Assembly: GCA_028829895.1 (NCBI GenBank)
Contig: CM054180.1
Location: forward strand, 97,834,135-97,898,134
DNA length: 64,000 bases
Direction: 5' to 3'
From: Sinotaia quadrata
Taxonomy: Eukaryota; Mollusca; Gastropoda; Architaenioglossa; Viviparidae
The translations under genes and the position numbers were made by a program. Shown here in pieces: positions 1-36,063 of this stretch (positions are counted from its first letter, which is position 1; each line of letters starts with the position of its first letter). The notes under the pieces were generated by a model that was not told where the DNA came from, ran no database searches, and was given only the letters and a program-made list of their open reading frames with translations.

Positions 1-884
1 TTCAGTATATAACAAAAGTGTAGAATGAAACCAGTTTGCTTAAATATGTTAAAGACAAAACAATATTACAGTTGACACAATAGATATACAAAGTCTATGT
101 AAATAATACTATGATAAGAGTTATAGTGTAATAACAGTCCACTTTAATAAGTGAGCACAATTTGATGAGAAATATTACTTGCAGTTTATCCCTCCCCCAC
201 ACCCCATACTCCCCCCCCCCCCCCAGGAAAGATGATTCTAGAACAATAGAACAGCTGTAGTCTTGCTGAGGGAAGGCTTGACAGGCAAAGTTGCTGACTA
301 AAGATGGGTGATTGACAGCTTGGTATAGGATGAGGTAGAGTGAAAGTCAATAATAATTATATAATAGCACTATGGTAGTATGTAGCCTTGAGCAGAACCA
401 TGCCAAGCCAGAGACAAAATTTCTGTACAAATGGATTCAGAAGTGTTTCAGTAGAAGAAAGCTCCAGCATAGGAACCTCACATATATATATATATATATA
501 TTGTGGCAATTTAATTCAGTGCAAATGGCTTGCATGTTTAGATCAATGTTTACATTCATGCAAGGAGCTAGTGACACAGAGGTAAGAGGTTTTAGGATGT
601 TAGGATTCCTGAGAACCATAGATAAACCATGACTTGTCTGAAATGGCCTGACATTATGAGTATCTTCATATGCTGGAGAGCTATTGACATGCTGAGGAAA
701 GTCACAAATCTCAAGTGTATGGTCTTAAGTGAGATACTGGTGTTTTTCCTCAGCACAGAGGGAAGGAGTGCCCTGCACTGCATTCCTGACTTTCTTTTAA
801 AAAGTTTTTCCCCTCTTCAACATTTTTTCTTGTCAGTGTTTGGTATTGGTTGCATCACAGCCTAAAAATAAATCTCTGTTTTAG
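1..884. other. AT-rich noncoding stretch, probably the last intron of the gene ending at 1238
   Basis: No coding exon could be supported here. It holds a C-run near 211-225 and an (AT)n run near 481-501. The segment ends in a pyrimidine-rich stretch followed by TAG at 882-884, which fits a 3' splice site for the exon at 885. Short open frames in this stretch are low-complexity and unconvincing. Confidence 0.5.
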
Positions 885-1238
885 ATGGAGGAAAGAGTGA
901 AGGAGCTGAACATACGTCTACAGAACAAAATACAACACCATGGACTTACAATTTCTGGCACTGGCCCTGCAGCTGACCATAATGCTGTGGGCATTCTAGA
1001 TTCTGGCATCCACACTGGCACAGCTGTTTCTGCCAACACCAACACCGGCATCGTTGTAACTGCTCTAAAGTCCACCACAGGAAATCATGAAGGGGGTTAT
1101 GCAGTGCCACATATGACCCGATTCCATCTTGATGATGGCATAATTCCAGTAGATTCAAGCTCAGATTCAGAGGTGATCAACTGGTCAATCACAAGAAACT
1201 CCAAAGCCTCAGCATCAGATATAGAACCATTTTGTTGA
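885..1238 (+). CDS. Probable terminal coding exon of an unrecognised protein (117 residues)
   Basis: The open frame begins directly after a TAG that reads as a 3' splice acceptor (tctgttttag), so its leading ATG is probably an internal Met and the real N-terminus lies off the left edge. The first ~20 residues (MEERVKELNIRLQNKIQ) have a charged heptad-like pattern that could end a coiled coil. The remainder is rich in Ser, Thr, Gly and Asp, looks disordered, and ends in IEPFC. TGA at 1236-1238 is followed by AATAAA at 1261-1266 and by AT-rich DNA, as expected at a gene end. I do not recognise the family and assign no function. It could be a chance open frame; the splice-site placement and ordinary amino-acid composition argue against that. 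Confidence 0.45.
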   Translation: MEERVKELNIRLQNKIQHHGLTISGTGPAADHNAVGILDSGIHTGTAVSANTNTGIVVTALKSTTGNHEGGYAVPHMTRFHLDDGIIPVDSSSDSEVINWSITRNSKASASDIEPFC

Positions 1239-4189
1239 GCCGTAAATGTAACAAAGCCTAAATAAAAATTTGGAATTTGCTCACTTATCCATTTAATTGT
1301 TTTAATTAATAATTAAATTTCTGCAAGTTTTAAACAGTAAAAGAAATAAATCTTTGATATTTTTGTTTTAATACAATATATTTAGAATCTCTTATCATAT
1401 ATATATTTAGAATCTCTTATCATAATTTAACAGTTTTAAATGCTGGATTAAATTTTAATTAATTGAGTTAATTTGCTATTATTTCAGAGTTTACTTGTAA
1501 GATTGTATGATAGCCTTATGTTTAAACTGTGTGCAGCTATTGCGGCATGATAAGTTTTCTTACATCAAATTACTTAGGCCTAATTAATATAGACATGTAC
1601 ATTTCTGCATAATATAGTGCAATAGTAGCTCTATCAAGGACAGTACTAATAGTCAACTTGTCAGCATTCTGTATAGAAATTCTCATTAGTTTTGCAAAAT
1701 AACTGTATCATAAAGCATTTTAAACATGAGAACAGGGGACCTGTGTCTAAGCCATATTTCCCATATACCACTTAGTATATTGTTCCAATGTTTGAAATTG
1801 CCTTTATTATATCAATGTAATCACTTCTGTAAGAGCTGTTAATATAGTAACTAAGACTAATAAGTTATTGCATATAGGCAGTCTCTTTTCATTCGTGTAA
1901 AATTGAAAATAATTATTTGTAGATTTGTGTGATTTATTGTTGTAACTGTTTATTTAAAAGTAGATACATCAGTGAACAGTCTATACACTGTTCTTCAGGC
2001 ACATGGTCCCACATGCTTGTTAACCTCAGACATTGAAAATGCAGTATTTTAAAAAATATTTTGTGCCAAAGGTACCCTCTTGTACTTTAATTACCATAAT
2101 TAATTATTATATTTATAATTAATTATCTTTTATAACTATAGCATAATTGGTTTGATAATAAATGCATTGTTTCTTTTTATTAATTCCTCCTTTTATTTTT
2201 TAATACACATAACTGACAAGAAGTTTCAATTAAATGTGTCATGTTTTCATGAATTTTCTGAAGTAAGCTGGTTATACTTGTGAATTTACTTCTTATTTAA
2301 ACTTTTTAAAGTTTATTTATTTTCTTTAGCTTCCTAGAAAATATTTATCAAAATATAAAATAAAACTGTCTCTTTTAAAAAAAGTATAAAACATTATAGC
2401 TTATAATTTTTTTATTTTAATTATTTTTCATGGTAATAAAATGTTGGTTAACTTTATTTAAATATATCACCAAGTTTTAAAATACTTTTCATATATCCTT
2501 TTTATAGATAATTACTAGTATGAAAGACCATAGGATTAAACACATTATTTTTGTTAGTAAAACATGTTTTTGTTGATTTTATTTAAATGTATCACTGTGT
2601 TCTTAGATTTTAAAATACTTTTCTTGTATATCCTTTTGGAATAATTTCTGTATACAGCCATAAGACTAGACAAATTATTTTACTTGCAAACTCATTTTGG
2701 TTTCTTCAGTCTTCACCTTCCATTCTTAATTCTTTCCACATACTTCCAACACCTTTTATAACTCTTGTGTGCTGAATTTAATTTTACTTGCACCTACTTG
2801 TATGTTTGTTCTTAAATGCACCCCTCCCCAGTGTTTATATTTGAGAGTTATATTGCAACACTGCACTTTTTTACATCTGTGAAGTCCCATCAAAGATGAC
2901 AAGAAGCAGATTATTATCTTGTTTCTATGTTAAATTGACCTGTCTTTAATCCCTTCACTGCGTGTAACCTAAAATATTTTAATGTTTTAGTAGAAAGTAA
3001 TTATTTTTGTTAAAACCCTATTCTTTTACTCAGAAACTAATTAATATCTCATTATACTCAAATGTATGATTTAAAATGAAAATATAATAATTAATTAATT
3101 TATTCTGATCAGCCATGTGTCATAAGGGTAATGAAGTGGTTAAAAGTTATGTTATATTATATTTTATTTATTATTTTTTAGTAGGGCATTAAAATAAAAT
3201 ACTAGTTAAAATCTACTGCTTAATTGATTGATTTAATCTCACATATTAATTTTAGAGACATGCCTTATTATAAGGTCAAATAAATTTATTCAATTGAAAT
3301 GATTTATTCCCCAGAAATATATATTCCACTTTGAAAGGTAAAATAATTATTTTGTGTAGAATTTATTTACAATACTTTTATCAGAATCAATAACAGAATA
3401 GCACCCCCATTTCTTTTCTTTTTTAAAATTTATTTATGGTGGTTTGATTCCAACTTTCCCTCTAGTGAATGGCTAGCTGACAAATTGTCAAATTGTCTTA
3501 TGATAATGAGATGCCACTTATTTTCAGCTTTTTGTTGCACTAACTCCATAAACTTACAAGATTTTCTCTGACATTTTATTCTCTGTTTAAGTTTGTTCCA
3601 TACTCATTAATGTGCCATATTTAGATCTAAAGAATTTTGTTTCTGTGGAGATGACAAATTCTGGACAGTTAGTAGATAAAAGTTCTTGGGTAATCTTGGC
3701 ACTATTAGATGGAACATTTTCCTTACATTATAAACAATAAGATACCATAAGTTTGATAGAAAATCTGGAGTATTCATGATATACCTTTAGTTGGGAGGAG
3801 TGAATGTAATTTTTAAAAATATAGAGTAATTGTTTTGAAGCACTTGTAATGAAAAGTGTTATTTTGTTTTCTATAAGATTATTCATCTCACATAATTTGT
3901 TTTTTTCTATATATTATGCAAACTTATAATTTAAATTTGTTATACAAACTTTGACATCACTCAGGTTTTTCCTTTATGGAGTTTCTGTGAGTGTTGTTTG
4001 AAAATGGTTGAAAGATTTAAGATCTTTTTCCCAGTCATTTCTCTCTTGTAATTCTTTGTATCTTATCATCATAATTCTGTTATGAGAATATGCCCCCATG
4101 TCATGCCATTATTTTTTGCAATTCATGGCTACAGTGTGATCTTGCACTAATTATTGCTGTTAATGCAGGTAGGATTTGTTTCCAGCTAA
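1239..4189. other. AT-rich intergenic or 3' UTR sequence, no gene seen
   Basis: About 3 kb of strongly AT-rich sequence with several AATAAA-like signals. A short duplication (tttagaatctcttatcata) occurs near 1380-1424. No open frame or splice pattern supports a gene. Confidence 0.6.
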
Positions 4190-4822
4190 GGTGACATCTG
4201 AGTATCCTAACTTTACACCAACTGTCAACTGAGTATCCTAACCTTACACCATCTGTCAATTGCAATATCCTAACTTTATACCATCTATCAATTGAGTATC
4301 CTAACTTTACACCATCTGTCAGGTGCAGTAACCTAACTTTACACCATCTCTTAAATGCAGTAAGCAAACTTTACACCATCTGTCAACTGCAGTAACCTAA
4401 CTTTACACCATCTGTCAGCTGTAGTATCCTAACTTTATGCCATCTGTCAACTGAGTAACCTAACTTTACACCATCTGTCAGCAGCAGTAAAGTAACTTTA
4501 CGCCATCTGTCAGCTGCAGTAAAGTAACATTACACTACTGTCAGATGCAGTAACTTACTTTACACCATCTGTCAGCTGTAGTATCCTAACTTTACATCAT
4601 CTGTCAACTACTGAGTAACCTAACTTTACACCATCTGTCAACTGCAGTAACCTAACTTTACACCATCTGTCAGCTGCAGTAAAATAACTTAGTTTACACC
4701 ATCTGTCAGCTGCAGTAAAGTAACTTTACACCAACTGTCAACTGAGTAACCCAACTACACCATCTGTCAACTGCAGTAAATAACTTTACACCATCTGTCA
4801 GCTGTAGTATTCTAACTTTCAA
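4190..4822. repeat. Minisatellite, ~32-bp unit, about 20 diverged copies
   Basis: The unit is roughly an 'accatctgtcaactgcag' core followed by 'taacctaactttac'. Copies vary by substitution and by indels of 1-4 bp, and many carry the palindromes CTGCAG or CAGCTG. Open frames on the minus strand here simply translate the repeat. Confidence 0.95.
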
Positions 4823-5410
4823 AGAGCTTTTATTATGAATGTAAACATCTATATTCAAACTGATTCCGATTAAATAAAAAGAATCTGAATTCTGAATGAA
4901 ATGGTTGTTTATAATTGAAAACATTAGAATATATTCACACCGAAATACATTTTTCTTGATAATGAATCATTTGAATTGAATCATTTTCTTTATTATACAC
5001 ATATTTAGGTATTTCTCCATAATATACCTGTGTTTGTTTTCAATTGCTTTGGAAAAGCTTTTTTTCTTTAAATGGCTTTGTGATACAAAACAGAAAACAA
5101 CAGCATAGCTTCTTCTAAATAATTCAGGAGCTGCCAGATATATGCAACTATTCTATAATTTTATTTTTAATTAAATGATAAGAAATATATAAATTAATAA
5201 TGAAGGTTTAATTTAAGTAATTTTCTTATGCGCCACTCACTGCCAGCACAAGAAAGGTTATGTTCTTTTGTTGTTGTTTCACTTCATTTGCACATTTTTG
5301 AGGCTTTTTGTGAATGGAAGAGAGAGAGAATGACAGGCAGGAGTTGCTGCCAATCATGTCTGGTGTCAGCTGGCAAAACAGCAAAATGTTCATGACATTT
5401 TAAAAAGCAA

Positions 5411-5434
5411 TATATATATATATATATATATATT
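5411..5434. repeat. (TA)n microsatellite
   Basis: An uninterrupted TA run of about 12 units in AT-rich intergenic DNA. Confidence 0.95.
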
Positions 5435-5699
5435 GGTCATAATACTATGTATAATAAAAATAAGAACCTTAGTAAAGTGGAAATAGAAGAACAGGGTCTG
5501 TTATTAGTCTGTACTGTCTTAGTTTTGTCAATAATGATCTAGTGTCATTTTAATTTCATTTGCTTTTAATCCTAAAAATGAAGATATGACCAAATTTTAT
5601 TTCTGATTAGACGGATCTCACAAAATTTTTATAAATTATTGATGCAATCACTTTCTGCACATTTTAAAACAAAGATTTTTTTAAAAAACAGAAGATACA

Positions 5700-5779
5700 T
5701 ACACCAGCACACAGACAAACATACACACACACACAACACAAACACAACACACACAAAAACACACACACTCACACACACA

Positions 5780-5834
<55 letters not shown>
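5700..5834. repeat. (AC)n microsatellite with interruptions
   Basis: The first half is broken AC/ACA sequence, followed by a pure AC run of about 25 units from 5784. His/Thr and Cys/Val open frames across it are artefacts of the dinucleotide. Confidence 0.97.
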
Positions 5835-5835
<1 letters not shown>

Positions 5836-6337
5836 AAATGAAGCACATATATTTTGGCTTGTCTGTTTTCATTATAAATTTCATGGTTTAATTAGATTGT
5901 GATGTAAATGCAGACAAGTACTATTTTTTTCATTCTATCAACATGTCAAATTGTCTTATATTGTATTAATATTTTAAACATTAAACTTTGATATGATGTA
6001 ATTTATTTTTTTTAAATGTTATTAATTATTCAGTAGATCCCACCAAATTAAGTTTTTATGTTCATTCATACAAACTTTGCGACCAATTTACAATTGTAAA
6101 AGAAATCAGAGGACAAATTTGCCTTTGATGTACATAACTGCTTTTATTATAAAATTTAAATTTTCATTATTATTGGGATTTAATATGGAGGGTTTTTAGT
6201 TCCTTTATATTTAGCAATATTGTTATCAAAACTGCCACTTTTATTTATTTATATTTTTTTTCTTAAATCAATAGATTTAGGTAATGATTTGTTATTCTTT
6301 TTTCACATATTTTACTGGCTCACTGAATATTTTCAAA

Positions 6338-6490
6338 GAAAGAAAGAAAGAAAGAATAAAAGAAACTGAGCAAATGAAAGCAAAAAAGAAAGAAAGATGA
6401 TTGCTAATGAATGAAAGAGAAAGAGAATGTAAGAAAGAAAGATGATTGCTAATGAATGAAAGAGAAAGAGAATGTAAGAAAGAAGAAGAA
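6338..6490. repeat. AAAG-rich tract containing a perfect 45-bp tandem duplication
   Basis: A purine-rich GAAA tract includes two copies of a 45-bp unit at 6387-6431 and 6432-6476, each holding the core gatgattgctaatgaatg. The lack of differences implies recent duplication. Confidence 0.9.
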
Positions 6491-7187
6491 ATAAAAAAAT
6501 TAGAAAAAGAAAATGTGTAATATTGTCATACATCTGTTATTATTGTTTTATCGAGAGTATAATACTCAGATGTTTGCAAATGTAGATGCTACATATATTA
6601 TTATTTAATTATACCATCTAGGTGATCATAAAAAATATTAGTTTATTTTTCACAGCACAATAATCAGGAATGGCATTTATCACTGTTGTTTGATCACATA
6701 TTTTTTACAGCTTTGATTAATTAATATATAATACATGTATATCAAAACTAAATTACAGTTGTACATGAAATATTGAAATTTATAAAATTATTTAACATTA
6801 ACAATCCATCTAAAACCTGAAATCAGTCATCATGTTTCTATTTTATTATTTTAAATATTTAAGTAATTATTCAGTGAAGTAAAGGCAAAATAATATTGAC
6901 TTTTGTGCAGTTTAATCATAATTAAAAGAACTCAGATTTGAATCTCAGTCATTATCTACACTCTCCACATTTTTAGTTTATAGATAGTCTCTAAGTCATT
7001 AGTAATAATTGATATTCACTTCTGTATTATTTTGTTGTTGCAATAAATCCATTTTCTTGTTATTTTCAGTCATCCTTGTTTGCACTTCGGATGCTCTGTT
7101 TTAAAGTTATATAATTTTTGTTAAAATTCTTTTCTCTAGAATTATTTGTTTTTTTAAAATCTCTCTCCATTTAACACTTTTTGAGAA

Positions 7188-7287
7188 TTTAAAGTTATTT
7201 GTACACCAGCTTCACCTTGCATTTTTTTCTAGTCTTATTTAAAGTTATTTGTACACCAGCTTCACCTTGCATTTTTTTCTAGTCTTT
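7188..7287. repeat. Perfect 50-bp tandem duplication
   Basis: Two adjacent copies at 7188-7237 and 7238-7287 share the core gtacaccagcttcaccttgc. No gene context is visible. Confidence 0.95.
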
Positions 7288-7506
7288 GCATTCATTGTTA
7301 CTGTTAGAAAAATATACCAATATGTTACATCAAATATTTTATTTCCACATTTTTTTCAGAGTATTTGTGTTTATAGCTCAATTTAAATGATACAGATTTA
7401 CTGTAATAATCATTTCAGTCCATTACTAATATAATGTTGGTTTTTAAATGTATAAAATCTTGTTTATCACTAATGGTTAACATTATATCTTTCATTCTTG
7501 GAATAG

Positions 7507-7618
7507 ATATGTGTGTGTGTGTGTACCAACAAATGTGTGTTCACATGTGTGAGTGCTTATATTTATATGTGATAATACATGGTGTGTTTATGTGTGTGTG
7601 TGTGTGTGTGTGTGTGTT
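7507..7618. repeat. Broken (GT)n microsatellite cluster
   Basis: Short GT runs at about 7507-7524 and 7588-7618 are separated by GT-rich sequence. Confidence 0.9.
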
Positions 7619-7639
7619 GAAAGTGGGGTGTGTTTTGAT

Positions 7640-10600
7640 ATAATGTTTGCAATTCTTTGAACCTGCAAGAACACAGCTGAACAATATATACTTTGGGAGT
7701 AAATTGTAACTCAATTTAAAACAAGTCAGCAGACTACCTTCCAGATTAAAATAAACCTCAGATCTGCATTCATTTCCTATACTGAGGCAGATTGTATTGC
7801 ATATGTTCCAAACTTCAAGTAAGGTGTAGGCCTAATTTAGAAGACCCTGAGAAGCAATTATGCACGACGCGTCTTGTTGATCAAGTCAAAGGGAAGGTTT
7901 CATGGCAGTGTAGCGATTTCCGCCTCAATCCTAAAAAGATAAGTCTACAGAAAGAGACTGTATTTGGGGCTATTTGAGAATAGATTTGGAAACAGGAAAA
8001 GATTGAATAGCATCTACCTACATATACTAATGTATAAAAATACTTTGTTGTTGCGAGAACAGATTTGGAAGACAAAGAGGGAGAGAGAATAATGAACAGT
8101 ATCTATTGATATACATCTTGTGAACAGTAACAAACTAGCAGTTATAGACTCTATGCTGAATACTTTAGAAATAAAACAGGGCTAGATCCCGCGAAAAGTT
8201 AATTGGCCTGCTTCGCGCATAGCGTTGAATAACCTTTTTTATCTTCTAAGTTCTTTACACATCTCGTTATTAATTCTTATGATTTCTTTTTGTGTAATTT
8301 CATCTTATAATATTTGTATTGACTTTGGGTTTTTTTGTTAACGTATGGGGTTGTGACGTTTATCATCCATAGTATTAAGTCAACCATCACCACCATAAAT
8401 ACTAGAAAGGGATAGCTTTGGGCCTTGACTTGGACAGAATGCATAACAACTTTTACTTTGGAAAATTGCAAGCATATCTGTACGGTAGGGGGGGGGGGGG
8501 CGGGTAGCATGGTGATCAAGGGTATACAGAAATATTAAATAATATAACCATTTTATGAACAGTTTGCTGCGAAGGAGACCATAATGGATTTGCCGCCTGG
8601 CATGATAGTGATATTCACAAATGTCTGTGACCAACTGAAATTGCAAAAATACGAAGACAAGATAGGAGGCAGTAATTATCATAAACGTTTATCCATATCA
8701 GAGCGTCTGTTGCACAATCATTTTGTAGCCACAGTACCTCTAATCTTTTTTTTAAAATTAAGTTTTGGCGATCTGTTGCATTCTCTAATATTGTAATGAT
8801 GGGCATAGAGAGAAAGAAGATACAAAGCATTCTATTGGTGTGGATATTTCTGCTGTGCAATTTTGCCCACACATCGGCCTATGTTACATGTGTCGTCTAC
8901 ATGTATTAGTTTGGATCGGGTGCACTTTGAATTGAAATGAATTGTGTTTCTTACAAAATAGATATCATTTGAGTTCAAAGTGTACTCGATGTCATTCTCT
9001 ATTCGACTTTAAAGGTGCTAAGGAATCACTTTAGCGATTTGCAGTCTGCTGCACGTGCAGCCCGCTTAAAAAAAAAAAATGAATTAGACACTAAATAATA
9101 GTAGCATTGGATTGTTTTGCAGAAATAGAACTGTAGACTTTCTGAGTGAGAGGCTAAAGTCTGTACACTTTACTGTATGTGTATACTACTCTGCATATAA
9201 TAATAATTATTATTATATGTTTGTGTGCATGTATGTTGTGTTTATCTGTACGTGCTTGTGTTTAGCATGTATAACATCATAATCACCACTAAGTATGCGA
9301 TAACAACACTGCGCCGAAAACCAATCAGACAGTGAGAGGTAGCAAATTTTTTATTTTTTTAAAATGCCTTTGTTTGCGTCTAAAGTGGGTAATGAAGACC
9401 CGTCCAGGCAAACTTTGTCTGTCTTTTCGCTTTCCACCCTTCTTGCCTTTTCTCTCACCATCCCTTCAGCAATTATAACCTCCCTTCGCAATCATCGCCA
9501 GTGTGCCAAAAAAAGCAGTTGATGGTGGAAGTGGACAGAAATGTGCCCTATATGCCAAAAATACACACAGCACAGCATTATCATTAATCGTGTTGTTTTA
9601 GAAAGAAATTTAAGTGTGTTTAAGCATTAAACCTGCATGCTTATGGTGGAGATGTTCACTTTCTTAGACCGCTCGACTTGAAATCTTACTGCCTGTAAGA
9701 AAAATAATTTCACAGTCGACGATATGGTCGTGTGTCATTAATCTCATACATCAAACAGAAACTGTGTGCCCATCTATATGTGTTTGATTCACAGCCACAG
9801 GGGAGAGAGCTAGAAAGCTGAAATTTATTTTGAGGCATGGTCACGCTGGGCAGTTTCCCTTTGGGGGCTCTATGCTAATCTACGTATGTTATTTGCTGTC
9901 AATTTTTATTCCTGTGTAGGTAGGGGCCCCAGAGCACTGCTTTGTACATGCTGTTAAGATGGGCCTGCTACTACCAAGTATATAATGAGATATTATAAAT
10001 CTGAAGTAGGAAATTGCTACTACCAGGTATATAATGAGATATTATAAATCTGAAATAGGAAACTGAAACTCTGCATGAAGGCATGGTTTACCTCCAAAGA
10101 CGGACACAGGCGTATTGCCTCCCTCCAATCAAAAGTGAGATATGGGCTATTAATAACGATTCGCGACCGTAGTGAGAGAGCTAAGAAGCTAAATTGATGC
10201 ATCAAGGCGTGGTTTACTCCCGGGACGGACTTACAGGATCAAGCCAAGCCACCACCACCCGCATTTCAAAAGTACAAAAAAAAAAATCGTGTTTCTACAT
10301 GTATAATGTCGTTACCCCCATCCCCATCCTCTAGTGAGAACCCGAATTTAATTATCACATAAGGAGTATCATCTTTACGTGAACTGAGAAGTTATCGTGA
10401 GAATTGTCTTTACTCTCTGTCCTCCAAACAAACAAACACACACACACACACACACAAAATCACATTCGGCCTTATTACAAATCCCCCAGATAAATCAGAA
10501 TAAATAAAACAGGACAGTTTGGGGAAAAAATCTAACCGTTTTAATGCTTTATTATTAAAGTTAACTTTGAAATCAATATATCTCGGCCATTTTTCTTAAA

Positions 10601-10771
10601 GATTTTTGCAAGTTTTATATTACAACCGATAAATTTTTTGAGCGGTGAGTGTGACTTGAAAAAGTTCGTATTCAAGCACCTAGTCTCTAGTGACGTACTG
10701 GTTTAATTCGAACAGCAGTTGAAATATGTATCCTCAGTCTATTATAACTGCACTTTCAAACTTTAGTAGAA
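7640..10771. other. Intergenic region upstream of the LIM gene
   Basis: No gene could be supported. CG dinucleotides become more frequent from about 8.2 kb onward than in the first 7 kb. A G-run lies at about 8489-8500, a partial duplication ('taccaagtatataatgagatatt') at about 9973 and 10021, and a short AC run at 10437-10457. Open frames here are short with no recognisable domain. Confidence 0.5.
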
Positions 10772-11066
10772 TTGGAGACAAGTCATAAAATATCATTGTC
10801 TACCGAAGCAGTGCAATCCTATTATCACTCATTGTGCCGAGGCGTGCAGAAAGAATGCGTAACGAAATTCCTAACAGGGTCGTGCGCAAATAATCCTTTG
10901 CGTTTGAATGTTTCCGCTCCGTTAGGGCCGTGTGCAAAAACGTCTGCATTTATTGCTCCAGAGACTACGGTCGAGTTCGCTCGCATAGCCCGCTCAGTCG
11001 AACACCGTTTCGAGTCCCCGGCATCTCTGTGAAACATCGTCGCTCATTCAGGCCTAGTAATCAGCA

Positions 11067-33411
<22,345 letters not shown>

Positions 33412-33489
33412 TGTCACCACCCTCAACCATGGCCTGTACCTCATTCTCGCCAACTTAGCAAGTCTCATCTTGGAGTCCAAGCATGCGAA

Positions 33490-33689
33490 AATAAAGTAGT
33501 CATCTAGCGCAATGCGTGGCACTTGTCATAGGAAGGTTTTGACATTCTTACGTCCCTTTGGTAGAAAGGAGTTCACTTTGCTTTTACTCACTTACACGCT
33601 CTTGCTTTTCTCAGGAGGTGATGTGTGGACACACGTAGGACTGTATTCCAAGTGCATGAATATGTTGAAAATTGGATGGCATTAATAAA
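33490..33689 (+). terminator. LIM gene poly(A) signal candidates
   Basis: AATAAA occurs at 33490-33495 (79 nt after the stop) and again at 33684-33689. Either could define the 3' end. Confidence 0.55.
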
Positions 33690-33786
33690 CTGACTTATAC
33701 TCGTTAAATTGCACAGTGTGCTTATATTTCTTTTAAAATCTCATTCTTCATCAAATTAAAAGAAGTTCTAAGTTGTATGAATGAAG

Positions 33787-33804
33787 TGGGGGGGGGGGGG
33801 GGGC
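33787..33804. repeat. G homopolymer run
   Basis: About 17 consecutive G residues in the spacer downstream of the LIM gene. Confidence 0.95.
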
Positions 33805-33935
33805 TTGTATCACCGGCATTATTTGCCTATCTCGGTGCTATTCATTTGATCTGTTTGGGTTTATTTTTAAACACTCTGCATGTCTTCTCCCTTTCCAAAA
33901 AATGTTCCAGTAAGATTTTGTGTAATGGATAGACA

Positions 33936-33974
33936 ACATTAATAACTCTCTGTTGAAACAGGTAGTGAGCAAAA
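33936..33974. repeat. Left copy of a 39-bp direct repeat
   Basis: Identical to 36468-36506; core is taataactctctgttgaaac. The two copies bracket about 2.5 kb of AT-rich DNA. Confidence 0.97.
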
Positions 33975-35832
33975 AAAACTAACACCATTTGAAAAAAACA
34001 CAACACAAAATACTGTTAAATCATTTTTTAAAATGCTAATGTTATTATTTTGGCAAGAAACCATGCTATTGTTATGGCAAAACCCCCACATAACTTGATA
34101 CTATTTTGTTATGGCAACAAAACACAAGCATTGCATCTAATTTTATTGTGTTCACACAGCTGTAAACACATGCCTCAGAGCAACGTAAGGTCGTGTTTGT
34201 CATATCATAAAGACAATACATTAAATGGTTGCAAAATATTTGATTTTGGTTGTAGGTTTATTTCCTTATGTTTGATTGACTGGTAAGTTTGGATTTAGGA
34301 AATTCCAGTGTTTGTGACAGTAAATTGACATTTAAGTAATCAATGGAATAAAAAAACTAAGTTTCAGTGAACAGCAAAATATACTTTTAATCAAAAGTGC
34401 ACTTGTCAGATAAGATAGACCAGTTTATGAGTCAAATGATCAATCAGGATCACATTTATGATCTGACTTTGGATAACAGCAACTTCTTAAAGCTATTATT
34501 TTTCTTGTGTAAAATAATAATTATTAATAATATGACCATAACATACCAGTTCCTTTTTGCTTAGTCATTAAATAAAGCACTTGCCAGTGCCTGTCATACA
34601 AACCAAGGATTTCAAAATTCCAAATATTTATTTTCATTAGTATTTATTTCTGGGTGATTGACATTTGTTGATTACTTACAATTCATTGAGTGGATAACCC
34701 TTTGATTTTAGTTTATTAATGACCAAACATTTATGCATGATTAACTTTATTAAATTAATTTCTTTTCATTTTTATTAATTAATCCTATAAATGTTGATAT
34801 TTATTGCTTGCAGTGCAAAATAACTGTGATGACCTATTCATAGATTATATCAGTGTTTAGGATTTCTTAGTTTTAATATTTTTCTTTCGTGAATGTGCTT
34901 TATATTGTCATATGTGTTAGAATGCAATGAACAGATTGGATTAGTCTTTTAGGATATATATTTATTTAACTATTAACACTTGTTGATGAATCTTTTAAAT
35001 GTAGCAACAATCATAGTATAGTAATACTATTAGTACACACATTCAAGGGTTGTCTGTCTGCACCTGAAGCAGCTTTTCATAAGGCCTGTATAAACTTAAG
35101 CAAACAATGTCTGTCAATGTCTTCTTGTTGACACTATTTAAAGTTGCTAGTCAATTTTGCTTTTGTTTATTTTGTTTACCAGATGTTTTTAAGTGAAACC
35201 ATTGAGTTTGGCACAAGTAAAATATTCAGTATTTTATATTTGTACCAGGCTGAATTGTTGTGTGGATGCAATTAAGTCTGAAGAAATATTTTAAAAATCT
35301 TCTGTAGTCTGCAATCTATATATTTGTTGTTGATATTAATTGCTCTAGCTGATAACATTTTAGTTATCTGGCAAATTATATAATTATTTGCGACATTACA
35401 GGGAAGTCATCACCAAAAATATCTTTGAATATGCTTTTAAAAATAAAATTTCTTTTGTTTTCGTTATATTTATCTCCACTACCATATAGCTGACTACAGT
35501 GAATCTTGGAATATATGTGTAATATTGACTTGACATTTACAAATATAGAAATAAGTATGCTTTTCCATTAGTGAAAGAACACTAAGTAATTATTATAATG
35601 TATTTTGTAACTGAAAAGCAGGATGATAATTAAATAAGAAAATATGTACTTTTTGGAATGATGTACAATAGAATTATATACAAATGCATTGTGGCTGATG
35701 CTACACAATTTAATGTTCACTTTCTTTAGTACATAAAATTTAAGTAAAATTTATTGGTTTTTTTATTGGTTTCTGAACAGAGCATGCATATGCATGTAAA
35801 TCTGTTTTGAGATGGTACACACATACATGCAT

Positions 35833-35835
<3 letters not shown>

Positions 35836-35869
<34 letters not shown>
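35836..35869. repeat. (AC)n microsatellite
   Basis: A pure CA run of about 16 units flanked by CATG-rich sequence. Confidence 0.95.
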
Positions 35870-35871
<2 letters not shown>

Positions 35872-36063
35872 CACATTTTAATATCTATACAAACCTTTTA
35901 AGGAAACATTCATACACCCATGGCTTTTGTTGTTTTGGTGATAGCTTTTACAGGAGAGTCTTCTTTTGATGTTTATAGTTATTGCAGTCAGTTAGCTTAG
36001 AAAATCTTCATCAAATAAAATTGTTATCAGGTTATCAGCACGTTGCTTTTTCACATTCATATT

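Noticed and set aside
5629..5884. Cys/Val and His/Thr open frames
   Set aside because: Artefacts of an (AC)n microsatellite.
10970..11030. tRNA-like B box (gtttcgagtcccc) and 'gctcagtcg'
   Set aside because: No cloverleaf can be drawn around it and the A box is missing; chance similarity in a CG-rich stretch.
10772..11032. 86-codon open frame just upstream of LIM exon 1
   Set aside because: It lies in the likely promoter/5' UTR, is also open on the minus strand, and has no recognisable domain; CG content explains the lack of stops.
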